Shown here: piece after piece, positions 25,375-33,763 of the stretch
How positions within the stretch are numbered: the stretch's first letter is position 1
How the letters are laid out: every line of letters starts with the position of its first letter
NCBI RefSeq assembly: GCF_029846635.1
Contig: NZ_JARVTG010000002.1
Location: forward strand, 1,033,501-1,097,500
Reading direction: 5' to 3'
Source: Pokkaliibacter sp. MBI-7
GTDB lineage: Bacteria > Pseudomonadota > Gammaproteobacteria > Pseudomonadales > Balneatricaceae
Length of the DNA: 64,000 nucleotides
The notes under the pieces: generated by a model
The model's database searches: none
What the model was told of the DNA's origin: nothing
Seen by the model: the letters and a program-made list of their open reading frames with translations, nothing else
Translations under genes and position numbers: made by a program

Positions 25375-26487
25375 ATGAACATGAGCATCACCCCCACGCC
25401 CGATGCCACTACACTGGATAGCACTTTCTACACCCCACCGGTGACCCCCTCTACCCCGGCAGAAAAGGTTGATCTGAAAAGCATTGCTGAAGATGCACTG
25501 GCAGACTCCATGGAAGAAATTTCCATGAAGTTCAGCGAAAGCGTGGAACGCCATAGCAAGTCACTGGAAGAACGCTCAGTGAAGCCACGGACGTTACTGC
25601 GCATTGAAAAACTGGAAGCGCTTTACACCCTGCTGAACAGCCACGCCGACAGCAGACTGGATGAGGAGGTTCGCAAGCTGCTGGCCATGGGACAGCAGAA
25701 GTTCTCGCTGGATCAGTTGCTGGATCTGGTAGGAGGCGACCCTGCCAAGGCGGAAGTACTGGCCCAACATGCCATGCACCGTGCCAAAGCACAGGGCAAC
25801 GGCACACTGCTCAATAACCTCCAGCAAGTCGTGCAGTCACTGCACAGCGAGCATGGTGCGGAAGTGCAGGCGGGCATCAATACCGCAGAAGCACTGGCGA
25901 TGTTCAGCCAGGACCCGCAACAACGGCAAAACATACGCAGCCTTTATTACCGCAACATTGTGGGTCAGGCATCACTGGCTGCAATTTTCGATGCCCTGCT
26001 CAGCCAGTTTGATGAGCATCATTTCAGCCAGGGCATCCACACGCTGATGCGCGCCATGGATGATGATCTGCGCTCACAATTCCCCTCGCTCCCTGTCAAT
26101 CAGCTGCGCGTATTACTGCGTGACCTGACAGCCAGTCAGCAGCTGAGCAATATTCTTAACGGCAGCCGTGAGCTGCTCAACAAAATGGCGGCCAAACACA
26201 TGGCCCGACAAATGAGCCCGGCCCGCCTGACCCGCCGACTGGTGGAGTTTACCCAGTCAAATATTTACCCAAGGGAAATCAAAACCCTGAGTGATGACAC
26301 CGTGGGCCAGTCGCCGCTGCATCACCTGCAGTTTCTCAACGCGCTGTATCCCCTTATCCAGCAAATGCCGCTGGCCATCTGGAAAGATGGCAAGTCGCGT
26401 CAGGGCACTCTCAACCTGATGCTGCGAATGATGACCGAATATGCACACTTCGAACGCCAGCAGCTGGCAGCTCAGCAACAAGCGTAG
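25375..26487 (+). CDS. hrpJ: T3SS gatekeeper HrpJ (SctW)
   Basis: A 370-residue YopN/InvE/SctW-family protein that controls the switch from pilus components to effectors. The N-terminus is Thr/Pro/Ser-rich (secretion signal), followed by a SLEERSVKPRTLLRIEKLEAL segment typical of HrpJ and helical TyeA-like regions toward the C-terminus. ATG 25375 leaves a leader like those of the other hrp boxes; ATG 25360 (five residues more) is also possible. First gene of the right-hand apparatus operon. Confidence 0.88.
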   Translation: MNMSITPTPDATTLDSTFYTPPVTPSTPAEKVDLKSIAEDALADSMEEISMKFSESVERHSKSLEERSVKPRTLLRIEKLEALYTLLNSHADSRLDEEVRKLLAMGQQKFSLDQLLDLVGGDPAKAEVLAQHAMHRAKAQGNGTLLNNLQQVVQSLHSEHGAEVQAGINTAEALAMFSQDPQQRQNIRSLYYRNIVGQASLAAIFDALLSQFDEHHFSQGIHTLMRAMDDDLRSQFPSLPVNQLRVLLRDLTASQQLSNILNGSRELLNKMAAKHMARQMSPARLTRRLVEFTQSNIYPREIKTLSDDTVGQSPLHHLQFLNALYPLIQQMPLAIWKDGKSRQGTLNLMLRMMTEYAHFERQQLAAQQQA

Positions 26488-26519
26488 CAGCCGACATCAT
26501 CTCACTGAACGATACTGAC

Positions 26520-27143
26520 ATGTCCGACAGCCGAATCAGCACCGCCCGCCCTGTATCACCAAGCCCCCTTCGCACTCTGGCACGACTGCGGAATGCCAGT
26601 GACAGTGATCTCGCCTTCGCCTCCAGTCTTACACGCGCGAATATGCACCGCTATTACAGTCTGGCCGGAGTGACATGGAGTGAGGAGCTGTTCCTTCACT
26701 ACTGGCAGCAGACCTATAACAGCATGGTGGTCGTTGCCAGTGATGACGAGCGTTTCGCCCGGTTACCGCCCGGTATTGCGCTGCAGCCCTTTGCCCTTGG
26801 CGACAGCAATGAAGTTCGAATCGGACTGGTGCGACTGCATTTCAACGTGCATTCCGCCTTTCTGTGGGACCTGCAGCTTTCCCCTTTTGCGCAGGGTCAG
26901 GGGCTGGGAGTGCTGCTGCTGGAGCGGGTACTCCATACCTGCAGTCAGGCAGGCTGCCGCTCGATGGCACTGGATGTGTACAAGAACAATCCTGCATTAC
27001 AGCTCTATCAACGCTATGGCTTCGTGACCGAATGCGAGACGGAATTCGAGCTGAAGCTGTCGCGTCCGCTACCCTACAGCGCGGAACCACAGCCAGCACC
27101 TCACCACTCAGAAGCTGTACGGCACCACACCACATTGGCCTGA
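26520..27143 (+). CDS. GNAT-family acetyltransferase inside the hrp operon
   Basis: A 207-residue Gcn5-related N-acetyltransferase. The acetyl-CoA motif A is LQLSPFAQGQGLGVLLLERV (Q-x-x-G-x-G), followed by motif B DVYKNNPALQLYQRYGFV. The N-terminal 25 residues are Ser/Pro/Thr-rich and Lys-free, so it could be secreted as well as cytosolic. It starts 32 bases after hrpJ, between hrpJ and hrcV, which are normally adjacent. A hrp box is embedded in its last codons (27083-27110). Substrate unknown; an effector, or a modifier of T3SS or host proteins, is possible but not shown. Confidence 0.85.
   Translation: MSDSRISTARPVSPSPLRTLARLRNASDSDLAFASSLTRANMHRYYSLAGVTWSEELFLHYWQQTYNSMVVVASDDERFARLPPGIALQPFALGDSNEVRIGLVRLHFNVHSAFLWDLQLSPFAQGQGLGVLLLERVLHTCSQAGCRSMALDVYKNNPALQLYQRYGFVTECETEFELKLSRPLPYSAEPQPAPHHSEAVRHHTTLA
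27083..27110 (+). promoter_or_regulatory. hrp box within the 3' end of the GNAT gene, for hrcV
   Basis: GGAACC (27083-27088), 15-base spacer, CCACTCA (27104-27110), a perfect match inside the last 20 codons of the GNAT gene and 94 bases before the hrcV ATG. Confidence 0.7.
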
Positions 27144-27204
27144 TCCGTACATCGCCCTGCACCCATCCGGTCTCAGCCTGCGCTGAACACTTGTGGACTC
27201 GTTG

Positions 27205-29292
27205 ATGAACCAGTTATTTCTGCTGTTGAATCGCATCGCCATCAGTGCGATGAAACGCTCCGAAGTCGTCGGTGCCACCTTCGTCATCGCCATCGTATTC
27301 ATGATGATCATCCCACTGCCCACCGGGCTGGTGGACGTACTCATTGCCATCAACATCAGTCTGTCATCCCTGCTGATTGCTTTGTCCATGTACCTCCCCG
27401 GACCACTGGCATTCTCTTCATTTCCCGCAGTGCTGCTGCTGACCACCATGTTCCGGCTGGCACTGTCCATCTCCACTACCCGTTTGATTCTGCTGGAGCA
27501 GGATGCGGGCCATATCGTTGAAGCCTTCGGTAACTTCGTAGTGGGTGGCAACCTAGCAGTAGGTCTGGTCATCTTTCTGATTTTGACGGTGGTGAACTTT
27601 CTGGTTATTACCAAGGGTTCTGAGCGTGTGGCGGAAGTGGCTGCGCGTTTCACACTGGATGCCATGCCCGGCAAACAGATGTCCATCGACAGCGACCTGC
27701 GTGCAGGTCTGATCGACGCCCGTGACGCGCGCTTTCGTCGGGAACAGCTGGGTAAGGAAAGTCAGCTGTTTGGTGCCATGGACGGGGCCATGAAATTCGT
27801 TAAAGGGGATGCCATTGCCGGGTTGGTGATTGTCTCGATCAACCTGATCGGCGGCTTTGCCGTCGGCACCCTGCAACACGACATGACGGCAGCTGAGTCC
27901 ATGCACCTGTACTCGGTGCTGACCATCGGTGATGGCCTGATAGCACAGATTCCTGCGCTGCTGATCTCCCTGACAGCCGGCATGATCATTACCCGCGTGG
28001 CGCCGGATGCTCAGGATCTGGACGCGAACATCGGCCGCGAGATGGCCGAACAGATTACCAGCCAGCCCAAAGCATGGATCATTGCCTCCTTCGGCATGCT
28101 TGGCTTTGCCCTGCTGCCGGGTATGCCCACCACCATTTTTATCATTCTCGCCAGCCTGTCACTGGCCAGTGGCATCTTCCAGCTGTTCAAAGCAAAACGC
28201 ATTCAGCAAATGCGCGAAGCCAATCGTGTTTCAGCGGATACACCGCCAGAGATGAATGGCGATGAAGACATACGCCGATTCAATCCTGCCCGTGCTTATA
28301 TGCTGCAGTTCCACCCCTGCCGCAGCATGCCGAACGACCCTTTTACCGTCGAACTGATCCGTCTGTCGCGCCGCTGTCGTAACCGCATCGTCAACCAGTA
28401 CGGCATTACCCTACCCTCCTTCGACATCGACTATAACGAAGAGCTGGCAGAGGACGAGTTCCGCTTCTGTGTCTACGAAGTCCCCACACTAAAAGCAACA
28501 TATGCACCGGATCGTGTAGCTATTGATCGTAGTCTGTTGTCTGAACAGCAGCAGGTGGAAGGAGAAGAAGGTCGGCTGGAGCGCGAGGAAGAACGCTGGT
28601 TCTGGTTCCCCGCCAGTCACCCTCTGGCACGGGAAACCGAGCTGAATCCCATTACACCTGCCACGCTGGTGATAGAACGTCTGGAGCGTTTGTTTTTTGC
28701 TACCGGGCCTCAGTTTATCGGCCTGCAGGAAGCCAAGGCCATTCTCAGCTGGGTAGAAGCTGAGCAGCCTGAACTGGCGCAGGAGCTGCAACGCGTGGTA
28801 CCGACATCACGCTTTGCTGCCGTATTGCAGCGACTGGCAGCGGAAAGCATTCCGCTGCGTGCTATCCGGCCTATTGCTGAAGCCCTGATCGAGCACGGTC
28901 AGTACGAGCGCGATGTGGGTGCCCTGACGGACTTTATCCGCATCAGCCTTAAAGCCCAGATATGCCATCAGTACAGCACGCAGACGGGTATGCATGTGTG
29001 GCTGCTGACGCCGGAAACCGAAGAGCTGCTGCGCGACTCGCTGCGTCAGACCCAGACCGAATCGTTCTTTGCCCTGTCACAGGAGGCCAGCCATATGCTG
29101 GTGCAGCAGCTACGTGAAGCCTTTCCGGTACTCGCCACGCCCAAACCCATCCTGCTGGTAGCACAGGATCTGCGCCGGATTCTGCGTAACCTGCTGCAGG
29201 ATGAATTCAACCACGTCCCCGTACTGTCGTTTTCTGAGCTGCAAAGCACTTCACAAGTCAACGTACTGGGACGTATCTCACTTGAAGCCTGA
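27205..29292 (+). CDS. hrcV: T3SS export gate protein HrcV (SctV)
   Basis: A 695-residue FlhA/SctV-family protein. N-terminal membrane domain with about seven to eight helices starting at SEVVGATFVIAIVFMMIIPL, the conserved FHIPEP-like cytoplasmic loop region (RFTLDAMPGKQMSIDSDLRA, then DARDARFRREQLGKESQL), and a large C-terminal cytosolic domain (about 360-695) that forms the nonameric docking ring. ATG 27205 is chosen; an in-frame GTG at 27193 is possible. Length is normal. Confidence 0.95.
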   Translation: MNQLFLLLNRIAISAMKRSEVVGATFVIAIVFMMIIPLPTGLVDVLIAINISLSSLLIALSMYLPGPLAFSSFPAVLLLTTMFRLALSISTTRLILLEQDAGHIVEAFGNFVVGGNLAVGLVIFLILTVVNFLVITKGSERVAEVAARFTLDAMPGKQMSIDSDLRAGLIDARDARFRREQLGKESQLFGAMDGAMKFVKGDAIAGLVIVSINLIGGFAVGTLQHDMTAAESMHLYSVLTIGDGLIAQIPALLISLTAGMIITRVAPDAQDLDANIGREMAEQITSQPKAWIIASFGMLGFALLPGMPTTIFIILASLSLASGIFQLFKAKRIQQMREANRVSADTPPEMNGDEDIRRFNPARAYMLQFHPCRSMPNDPFTVELIRLSRRCRNRIVNQYGITLPSFDIDYNEELAEDEFRFCVYEVPTLKATYAPDRVAIDRSLLSEQQQVEGEEGRLEREEERWFWFPASHPLARETELNPITPATLVIERLERLFFATGPQFIGLQEAKAILSWVEAEQPELAQELQRVVPTSRFAAVLQRLAAESIPLRAIRPIAEALIEHGQYERDVGALTDFIRISLKAQICHQYSTQTGMHVWLLTPETEELLRDSLRQTQTESFFALSQEASHMLVQQLREAFPVLATPKPILLVAQDLRRILRNLLQDEFNHVPVLSFSELQSTSQVNVLGRISLEA

Positions 29293-29314
29293 AGACTATG
29301 GATTAGACCTGCCT

Positions 29315-30466
29315 ATGCCCCCTGCCCGCTCATCCTCCACCCTGCCCATCAAACTGGCTACCCTGCTGCTGGTGTGTTTCATTGCCCTGAGCTGGAGCCT
29401 TGTGCAGCGTGAACATGAGCAGAACAGTGAGGAGATGAGCAAACATCTGCACATGTCGGCATGGTTGCTGGAACAGGCTCTGCAACCCCACCTCCGTCAG
29501 CCATCGGCATCCACTGATCTGGCAAATGACTATGCCTTTCTCACCACCCTGCAAACGCAGGTGCTGCAAAGCCTGAACTGCAACCTCTATATCATTGACG
29601 CCGGCGGACATTTGCTGGCGACTGGCCCGCAAGGTGGCCCGCTGCAAACCCAGCGTGGACAATCACTGGAGCAGCTGCCGGGCCTGAAAAGTGCGGTGGA
29701 ACAGCTGGCCCAGGGCGCCCCTGACGCCAGCTATCAGGATCACGATGGCACACACCGGCTGGCTGCCCGGCTGCTGGACAATGGTCGTCTGATTGCCATT
29801 GCAGACATGAGCGAACCCAGCTGGTACAGCGACCTCAGCTCACCCGTCTATATTCTGACACTGGCAGGCATCGTTCTGGTGCTGCTGGTCTGGCGTATCA
29901 GTAACAGAGCACTGCAAGACTGGCAGCGCCAGAGTCTGGCGCAGTCCATCATCGATCCGCTGACGACGCTACCCAACCGTCGCGGTTTTGAACTGCTTGC
30001 CAGTCAGGGGTTGAAGGAAGCCAAACGCACCAAAGAAGAGTTGTCGGTACTGCTGATCAATCTCGACCTGTTTGCCAGAGTCAATCTGAATTACGGCACC
30101 CACGCTGGCGATACCCTGCTCAAGCACCTTTCCTCGCTGTTACGTACCACGTTGCGTGCGTCCGATATTCTCTGTCGCTGGAACGGCGATGAATTCATCG
30201 TGCTGCTGAAAAACTCACCCGCCGACACCGCCTTACTGGTGGCCGAGAAGCTGCGTGCACGCGTGGCTGAGCAGAAGTTCAACTTTTCCGGCGAAGCAGT
30301 GAGTCTGACGGTGAGCATCGGCGTTGCCACCCTCACCAGTCGCGATGACCTGCGCTCATTATTATCCAGAGCTGCTGGCACCCTGACCTCCGCCAAGGAA
30401 CAGGGCCGTGATCGCATCGGCTATCCACACTTCAGCGGGAACTCCGCTGCCGGGCAGCCCACTTAA
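29315..30466 (+). CDS. Membrane GGDEF-domain protein inside the hrp operon
   Basis: A 383-residue protein between hrcV and hrpQ. Membrane helix about 13-32 (IKLATLLLVCFIALSW), a periplasmic segment of about 160 residues with a strand-rich sensor-like part (NLYIIDAGGHLLATG), a second helix (PVYILTLAGIVLVLLVW), and a C-terminal GGDEF domain. The active-site motif is NGDEF (290-294) instead of GGDEF, while the RxxD inhibitory site is kept (RASD, 281-284), so it may be a weak cyclase or a c-di-GMP receptor. It starts 22 bases after hrcV. Its stop codon overlaps a hrp box. I do not know this gene from standard Hrp operons. Confidence 0.88.
   Translation: MPPARSSSTLPIKLATLLLVCFIALSWSLVQREHEQNSEEMSKHLHMSAWLLEQALQPHLRQPSASTDLANDYAFLTTLQTQVLQSLNCNLYIIDAGGHLLATGPQGGPLQTQRGQSLEQLPGLKSAVEQLAQGAPDASYQDHDGTHRLAARLLDNGRLIAIADMSEPSWYSDLSSPVYILTLAGIVLVLLVWRISNRALQDWQRQSLAQSIIDPLTTLPNRRGFELLASQGLKEAKRTKEELSVLLINLDLFARVNLNYGTHAGDTLLKHLSSLLRTTLRASDILCRWNGDEFIVLLKNSPADTALLVAEKLRARVAEQKFNFSGEAVSLTVSIGVATLTSRDDLRSLLSRAAGTLTSAKEQGRDRIGYPHFSGNSAAGQPT
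30438..30465 (+). promoter_or_regulatory. hrp box overlapping the GGDEF gene stop, for hrpQ
   Basis: GGAACT (30438-30443), 15-base spacer, CCACTTA (30459-30465); the final TTA lies in the stop region of the GGDEF gene. It ends 80 bases before the hrpQ ATG. Confidence 0.7.
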
Positions 30467-30545
30467 GCAGCATTGGCACTCTGTTGCCGCTTTACTTTAT
30501 GACCACCTGCCATGCCCTTGGGGCGCAGTCACAGGGACAGTCATC

Positions 30546-31430
30546 ATGTATGAATTACGTGTTCTTACCGGCTTACATCGTGGCGCAGCCTTACCTTTGA
30601 TTGGTGAACAGTGGCTTATCGGTGCCGATGAAAACGCCGATCTGGTGCTGTTTGATCCCGGCATCAAACCCGAACATTGCCGTCTGCAGTGGCAGGAAGA
30701 CAGCTGGGCACTGACGGCACTGCAGGGCAAAGTCACCGATGCCGAAGGGCACCGACTCGAAAGTATCGAGGCACTGCGCGCCAACATGGCATTTGCCATC
30801 AATGGCATCTGGTTGACGGTAGTGGATGCCAATACCCCCTGGCCAGTAGAAGATGATGAGCCCATCGCCGCCGCCAGTCAGGTGGCTACGGTTCCCGCTC
30901 AGGCCCGGCGCTCGGTTGTTCCCTTTGTGCTGGGCTTTCTCAGTGCAGCAGCCATTGTCGCCACCAGTACCTGGGCCGCACTCTCACCCGCCCCAGAGCA
31001 GCCAGCAGTGAATACCCAGAGCGCAAGCAACAAGATGTCGCTGTCATCATCGACGGATGTCGAACAGCAGCTGAAGCAGATGCTCAATGACCGGGAACTG
31101 GGCGACAAGGTCAAAGTCAGGGTACATGGCCAGCAGGTGCTGCTGACGGGTGCACTCAGCCGCGATGAACAGGATCTCGTCAAGCGTATGCTCAGTCGCT
31201 TTCAGAAGCGCTTTACCACCCCATTGCTGGTCGATAATCAGATCAGCACCCTGTCACTCAAGTTACCGTTCGATATCGTACAGATCACTTCCGGCCCCAT
31301 GGGTCATGTCGTAACCAGTGATGGCCGACGTCTGTTCGTGGGGGATGAGCTGGACGGCATCCGACTGGTCTCCATTGAGGCCAGTAAGGTCACCTTCAAA
31401 GGCAAGCAGGATTACGAGGTCACCTGGTAA
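30546..31430 (+). CDS. hrpQ: T3SS basal-body protein HrpQ (SctD)
   Basis: A 294-residue SctD-family inner-membrane ring protein. An N-terminal cytoplasmic FHA-like domain (ELRVLTGLHRGAALPL, then LIGADENADLVL with KPEHCRLQW), one membrane helix (VVPFVLGFLSAAAIVATSTWAAL, about 121-143), and a periplasmic part with a BON-like segment (VKVRVHGQQVLLTGALSRDE). ATG 30546 follows AGGGACAG. Its stop overlaps the hrcN start by one base. Confidence 0.9.
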   Translation: MYELRVLTGLHRGAALPLIGEQWLIGADENADLVLFDPGIKPEHCRLQWQEDSWALTALQGKVTDAEGHRLESIEALRANMAFAINGIWLTVVDANTPWPVEDDEPIAAASQVATVPAQARRSVVPFVLGFLSAAAIVATSTWAALSPAPEQPAVNTQSASNKMSLSSSTDVEQQLKQMLNDRELGDKVKVRVHGQQVLLTGALSRDEQDLVKRMLSRFQKRFTTPLLVDNQISTLSLKLPFDIVQITSGPMGHVVTSDGRRLFVGDELDGIRLVSIEASKVTFKGKQDYEVTW

Positions 31431-32785
31431 TGTCCGGCCCTGCACAGCTGCACGCCTGGGCTCAGCGCCTGCAACAGCGTCTGACTCGGGTCAACGCGGT
31501 GGAAGTACAGGGCAAGGTAGTCCAGGTCAATGGCATCCTGCTGGAAAGCCGGTTGCCCTTCGCCCGTATCGGTGACCTGTGCAGTATTGAGGGTCAGGAC
31601 GAAAAACAGGTTCTGGCGGAAATCGTCGGCTTCAGTGACAGCACAGCATTGCTGTCAGCGCTGGGGGCTCTGGATGGTATCGAGGCGGGCGCCCGTATTA
31701 CGCCTTACTATCAGGAACATCGCATTCGTATCGATGACAGCCTGCTCGGCTGCGTGCTCGACGGTTTCGGGCGCCATCTGCAGGGGCGAACAGAAGCCTT
31801 CACTCTGGAGCGTGATGAATTTACCTATCCAGTAATCGCCGACGCTCTGGCACCAACCCAGCGCCCCCGTATCAGCTCGCCAATGCCGACGGGCGTGCGC
31901 GCCATTGATGGCCTGCTGACCATCGGTGAAGGACAACGTATTGGCGTTTTTGCCGGTGCAGGCTGCGGCAAGACCACCCTGCTGGCAGAGCTGGCGCGCA
32001 ACATGCCTTGTGATGTCATCGTGTTTGGCCTGATTGGTGAGCGAGGTCGCGAGCTGCGGGAGTTTCTCGACCATGAACTCGACGACGAACTGCGTAGCCG
32101 TGCCATTCTGGTGTGCTCCACCTCTGACCGCACCAGTATGGAACGTGCCCGGGCGGCTTCCACCGCGACCGCCATTGCCGAAGGCTTTCGGGCTCAGGGT
32201 AAGCGGGTATTGCTGCTGATCGACTCCCTTACACGATTTGCCCGGGCCCAGCGTGAAATAGGCCTTGCAGCAGGCGAGCCTCCCGGCCGTGGCGGCTTTC
32301 CACCCTCGGTGTACACCATGCTGCCAAGGCTGGTGGAGCGGGCAGGCAATATGGAGGGCGCAGGCTCCATCACTGCGCTCTATACCGTCCTGATTGAAGG
32401 TGACGTAATCGCCGGTGACCCGGTGGCTGACGAAGTGCGCTCATTGCTTGATGGCCATATCATCCTGTCACGCAAGCTGGCCGAGAAAAATCACTACCCC
32501 GCTATCGACGTCCTTGGCAGCATCAGCCGCACCATGACCAACGTCACCGAGCGACCCCATATTCAGGCGGCAGGCAAACTGCGCAATCTGATGTCCGCTT
32601 ATAAAGAAGTCGAAATGCTTATCCGTCTGGGTGAATACGAGCAGGGGCATGATCCGGTTACCGATGCTGCCGTCGCCCTGCAGGGCGACATCAATCGCTT
32701 TCTGCAGCAGGACATGCATGACCCCACGCACTATGACGAAACCCTGCATGTTCTGCAGCAGTTGAGCAACCATGCGCCGTTCTAG
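31430..32785 (+). CDS. hrcN: T3SS ATPase HrcN (SctN)
   Basis: A 451-residue FliI/SctN hexameric ATPase that unfolds substrates and strips chaperones at the export gate. Walker A AGAGCGKT (175-182), Walker B VLLLIDSLTRFARAQRE, and the family signature PPSVYTMLPRLVERAG. Length is normal. The family, including P. syringae HrcN, is reported to bind c-di-GMP, which is relevant to the neighbouring GGDEF gene. Confidence 0.97.
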   Translation: MSGPAQLHAWAQRLQQRLTRVNAVEVQGKVVQVNGILLESRLPFARIGDLCSIEGQDEKQVLAEIVGFSDSTALLSALGALDGIEAGARITPYYQEHRIRIDDSLLGCVLDGFGRHLQGRTEAFTLERDEFTYPVIADALAPTQRPRISSPMPTGVRAIDGLLTIGEGQRIGVFAGAGCGKTTLLAELARNMPCDVIVFGLIGERGRELREFLDHELDDELRSRAILVCSTSDRTSMERARAASTATAIAEGFRAQGKRVLLLIDSLTRFARAQREIGLAAGEPPGRGGFPPSVYTMLPRLVERAGNMEGAGSITALYTVLIEGDVIAGDPVADEVRSLLDGHIILSRKLAEKNHYPAIDVLGSISRTMTNVTERPHIQAAGKLRNLMSAYKEVEMLIRLGEYEQGHDPVTDAAVALQGDINRFLQQDMHDPTHYDETLHVLQQLSNHAPF

Positions 32786-33239
32786 GTTTATCAGCGAAGA
32801 GAGCACCCCGACCGACCCGGAACTGGCCACCCTAAAAGCCAATCTCAAGGTACTCACGCCCATCCGTGCTCATCGTCTGCATACCAGCGAGCGTCACTGG
32901 CGTCGGGCCAAACAATCACTGGCAGAGATTCAGCGCCGCATCGATGAAAAGGAAGTACAGCTACAGCAGCGCCGTGAAGAACATCTGCAGCGACGTGTCG
33001 CACTGGCTGCCGAGCACCAGTCACGCAGTATCAGCCACGAAACCCTGAAAGACTGGATGGGCAAGGAAAAGCAATTGCTGCGCGATCTGGATGATATCAA
33101 TCGGGAGCTGAACGAACTGCATCTGGCACTGGAGCAACAGCAGGAAAAGGTACAACAGGCAAAGCAGCAGGTAGACATATTGCAGCTGGAAAACGAACGC
33201 CTGCAGATATTCACCCATGAACTTGAGGAGGCCACATGA
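32772..33239 (+). CDS. hrpO: T3SS central stalk HrpO (SctO)
   Basis: A 155-residue highly charged coiled-coil protein (Glu/Gln/Arg/Leu heptads from about residue 30 to the end), equivalent to FliJ/YscO, which rotates inside the ATPase and engages the export gate. It overlaps the hrcN end by 14 bases and hrpP by 4 (ATGA), the usual hrcN-hrpO-hrpP order. Confidence 0.88.
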   Translation: MRRSRFISEESTPTDPELATLKANLKVLTPIRAHRLHTSERHWRRAKQSLAEIQRRIDEKEVQLQQRREEHLQRRVALAAEHQSRSISHETLKDWMGKEKQLLRDLDDINRELNELHLALEQQQEKVQQAKQQVDILQLENERLQIFTHELEEAT

Positions 33240-33763
33240 CCCCGACCTTCAGTAACCATGAAGCCCAGGCCCGGCCTTCTCAGCAGCAGGAGCCACCGTC
33301 CTTCCGCGCTGCTCATGCCAGCGACTCATCCACCACAGAGGAACCCATTTCACCGCAAGAGACATTCAGCACTGCTGATGCGATGCTGTTCGCTTCGCTC
33401 GCGGTCAGTACACCTATTCCTCAGGAAGAGAAAATACAGACTGCACAGCACTGCACATCCAGCGACTGGCAACAACAACCGCTGGTACTGACGACACTGG
33501 AAAACCATATCGCTAACCAGCTTGGGCCTTTTCCGCCTGACAGTATCGAATGTACCTTGCTGCTGCCGCATCTGGGTGAAGTACAACTCAACGCCCGCCA
33601 ATCTGCTGATGAGTGGCAGATTGACCTGACCTTTTTGCAACCAGCGGCACTCGCCTACGCACGCAGAACTCACCCGCATATCAGCCAGCGTCTCAGTGAA
33701 CGCCTTGGTCGGCCTGTAACGCTGGGACTATTTCTGCGCGAGGACACTGACTATGACGGCTAG
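33236..33763 (+). CDS. hrpP: HrpP-like substrate-specificity/length-control protein (SctP)
   Basis: A 175-residue protein with a disordered N-terminal half rich in Ser, Pro, Gln and Thr and a compact C-terminal domain (ECTLLLPHLGEVQLNARQSA, then WQIDLTFLQP and LSERLGRPVTLGLFL) that resembles the SctP/FliK switch domain. HrpP is a secreted switch protein. Assignment rests on position and this domain. It overlaps hrcQ by 11 bases. Confidence 0.78.
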   Translation: MTPTFSNHEAQARPSQQQEPPSFRAAHASDSSTTEEPISPQETFSTADAMLFASLAVSTPIPQEEKIQTAQHCTSSDWQQQPLVLTTLENHIANQLGPFPPDSIECTLLLPHLGEVQLNARQSADEWQIDLTFLQPAALAYARRTHPHISQRLSERLGRPVTLGLFLREDTDYDG

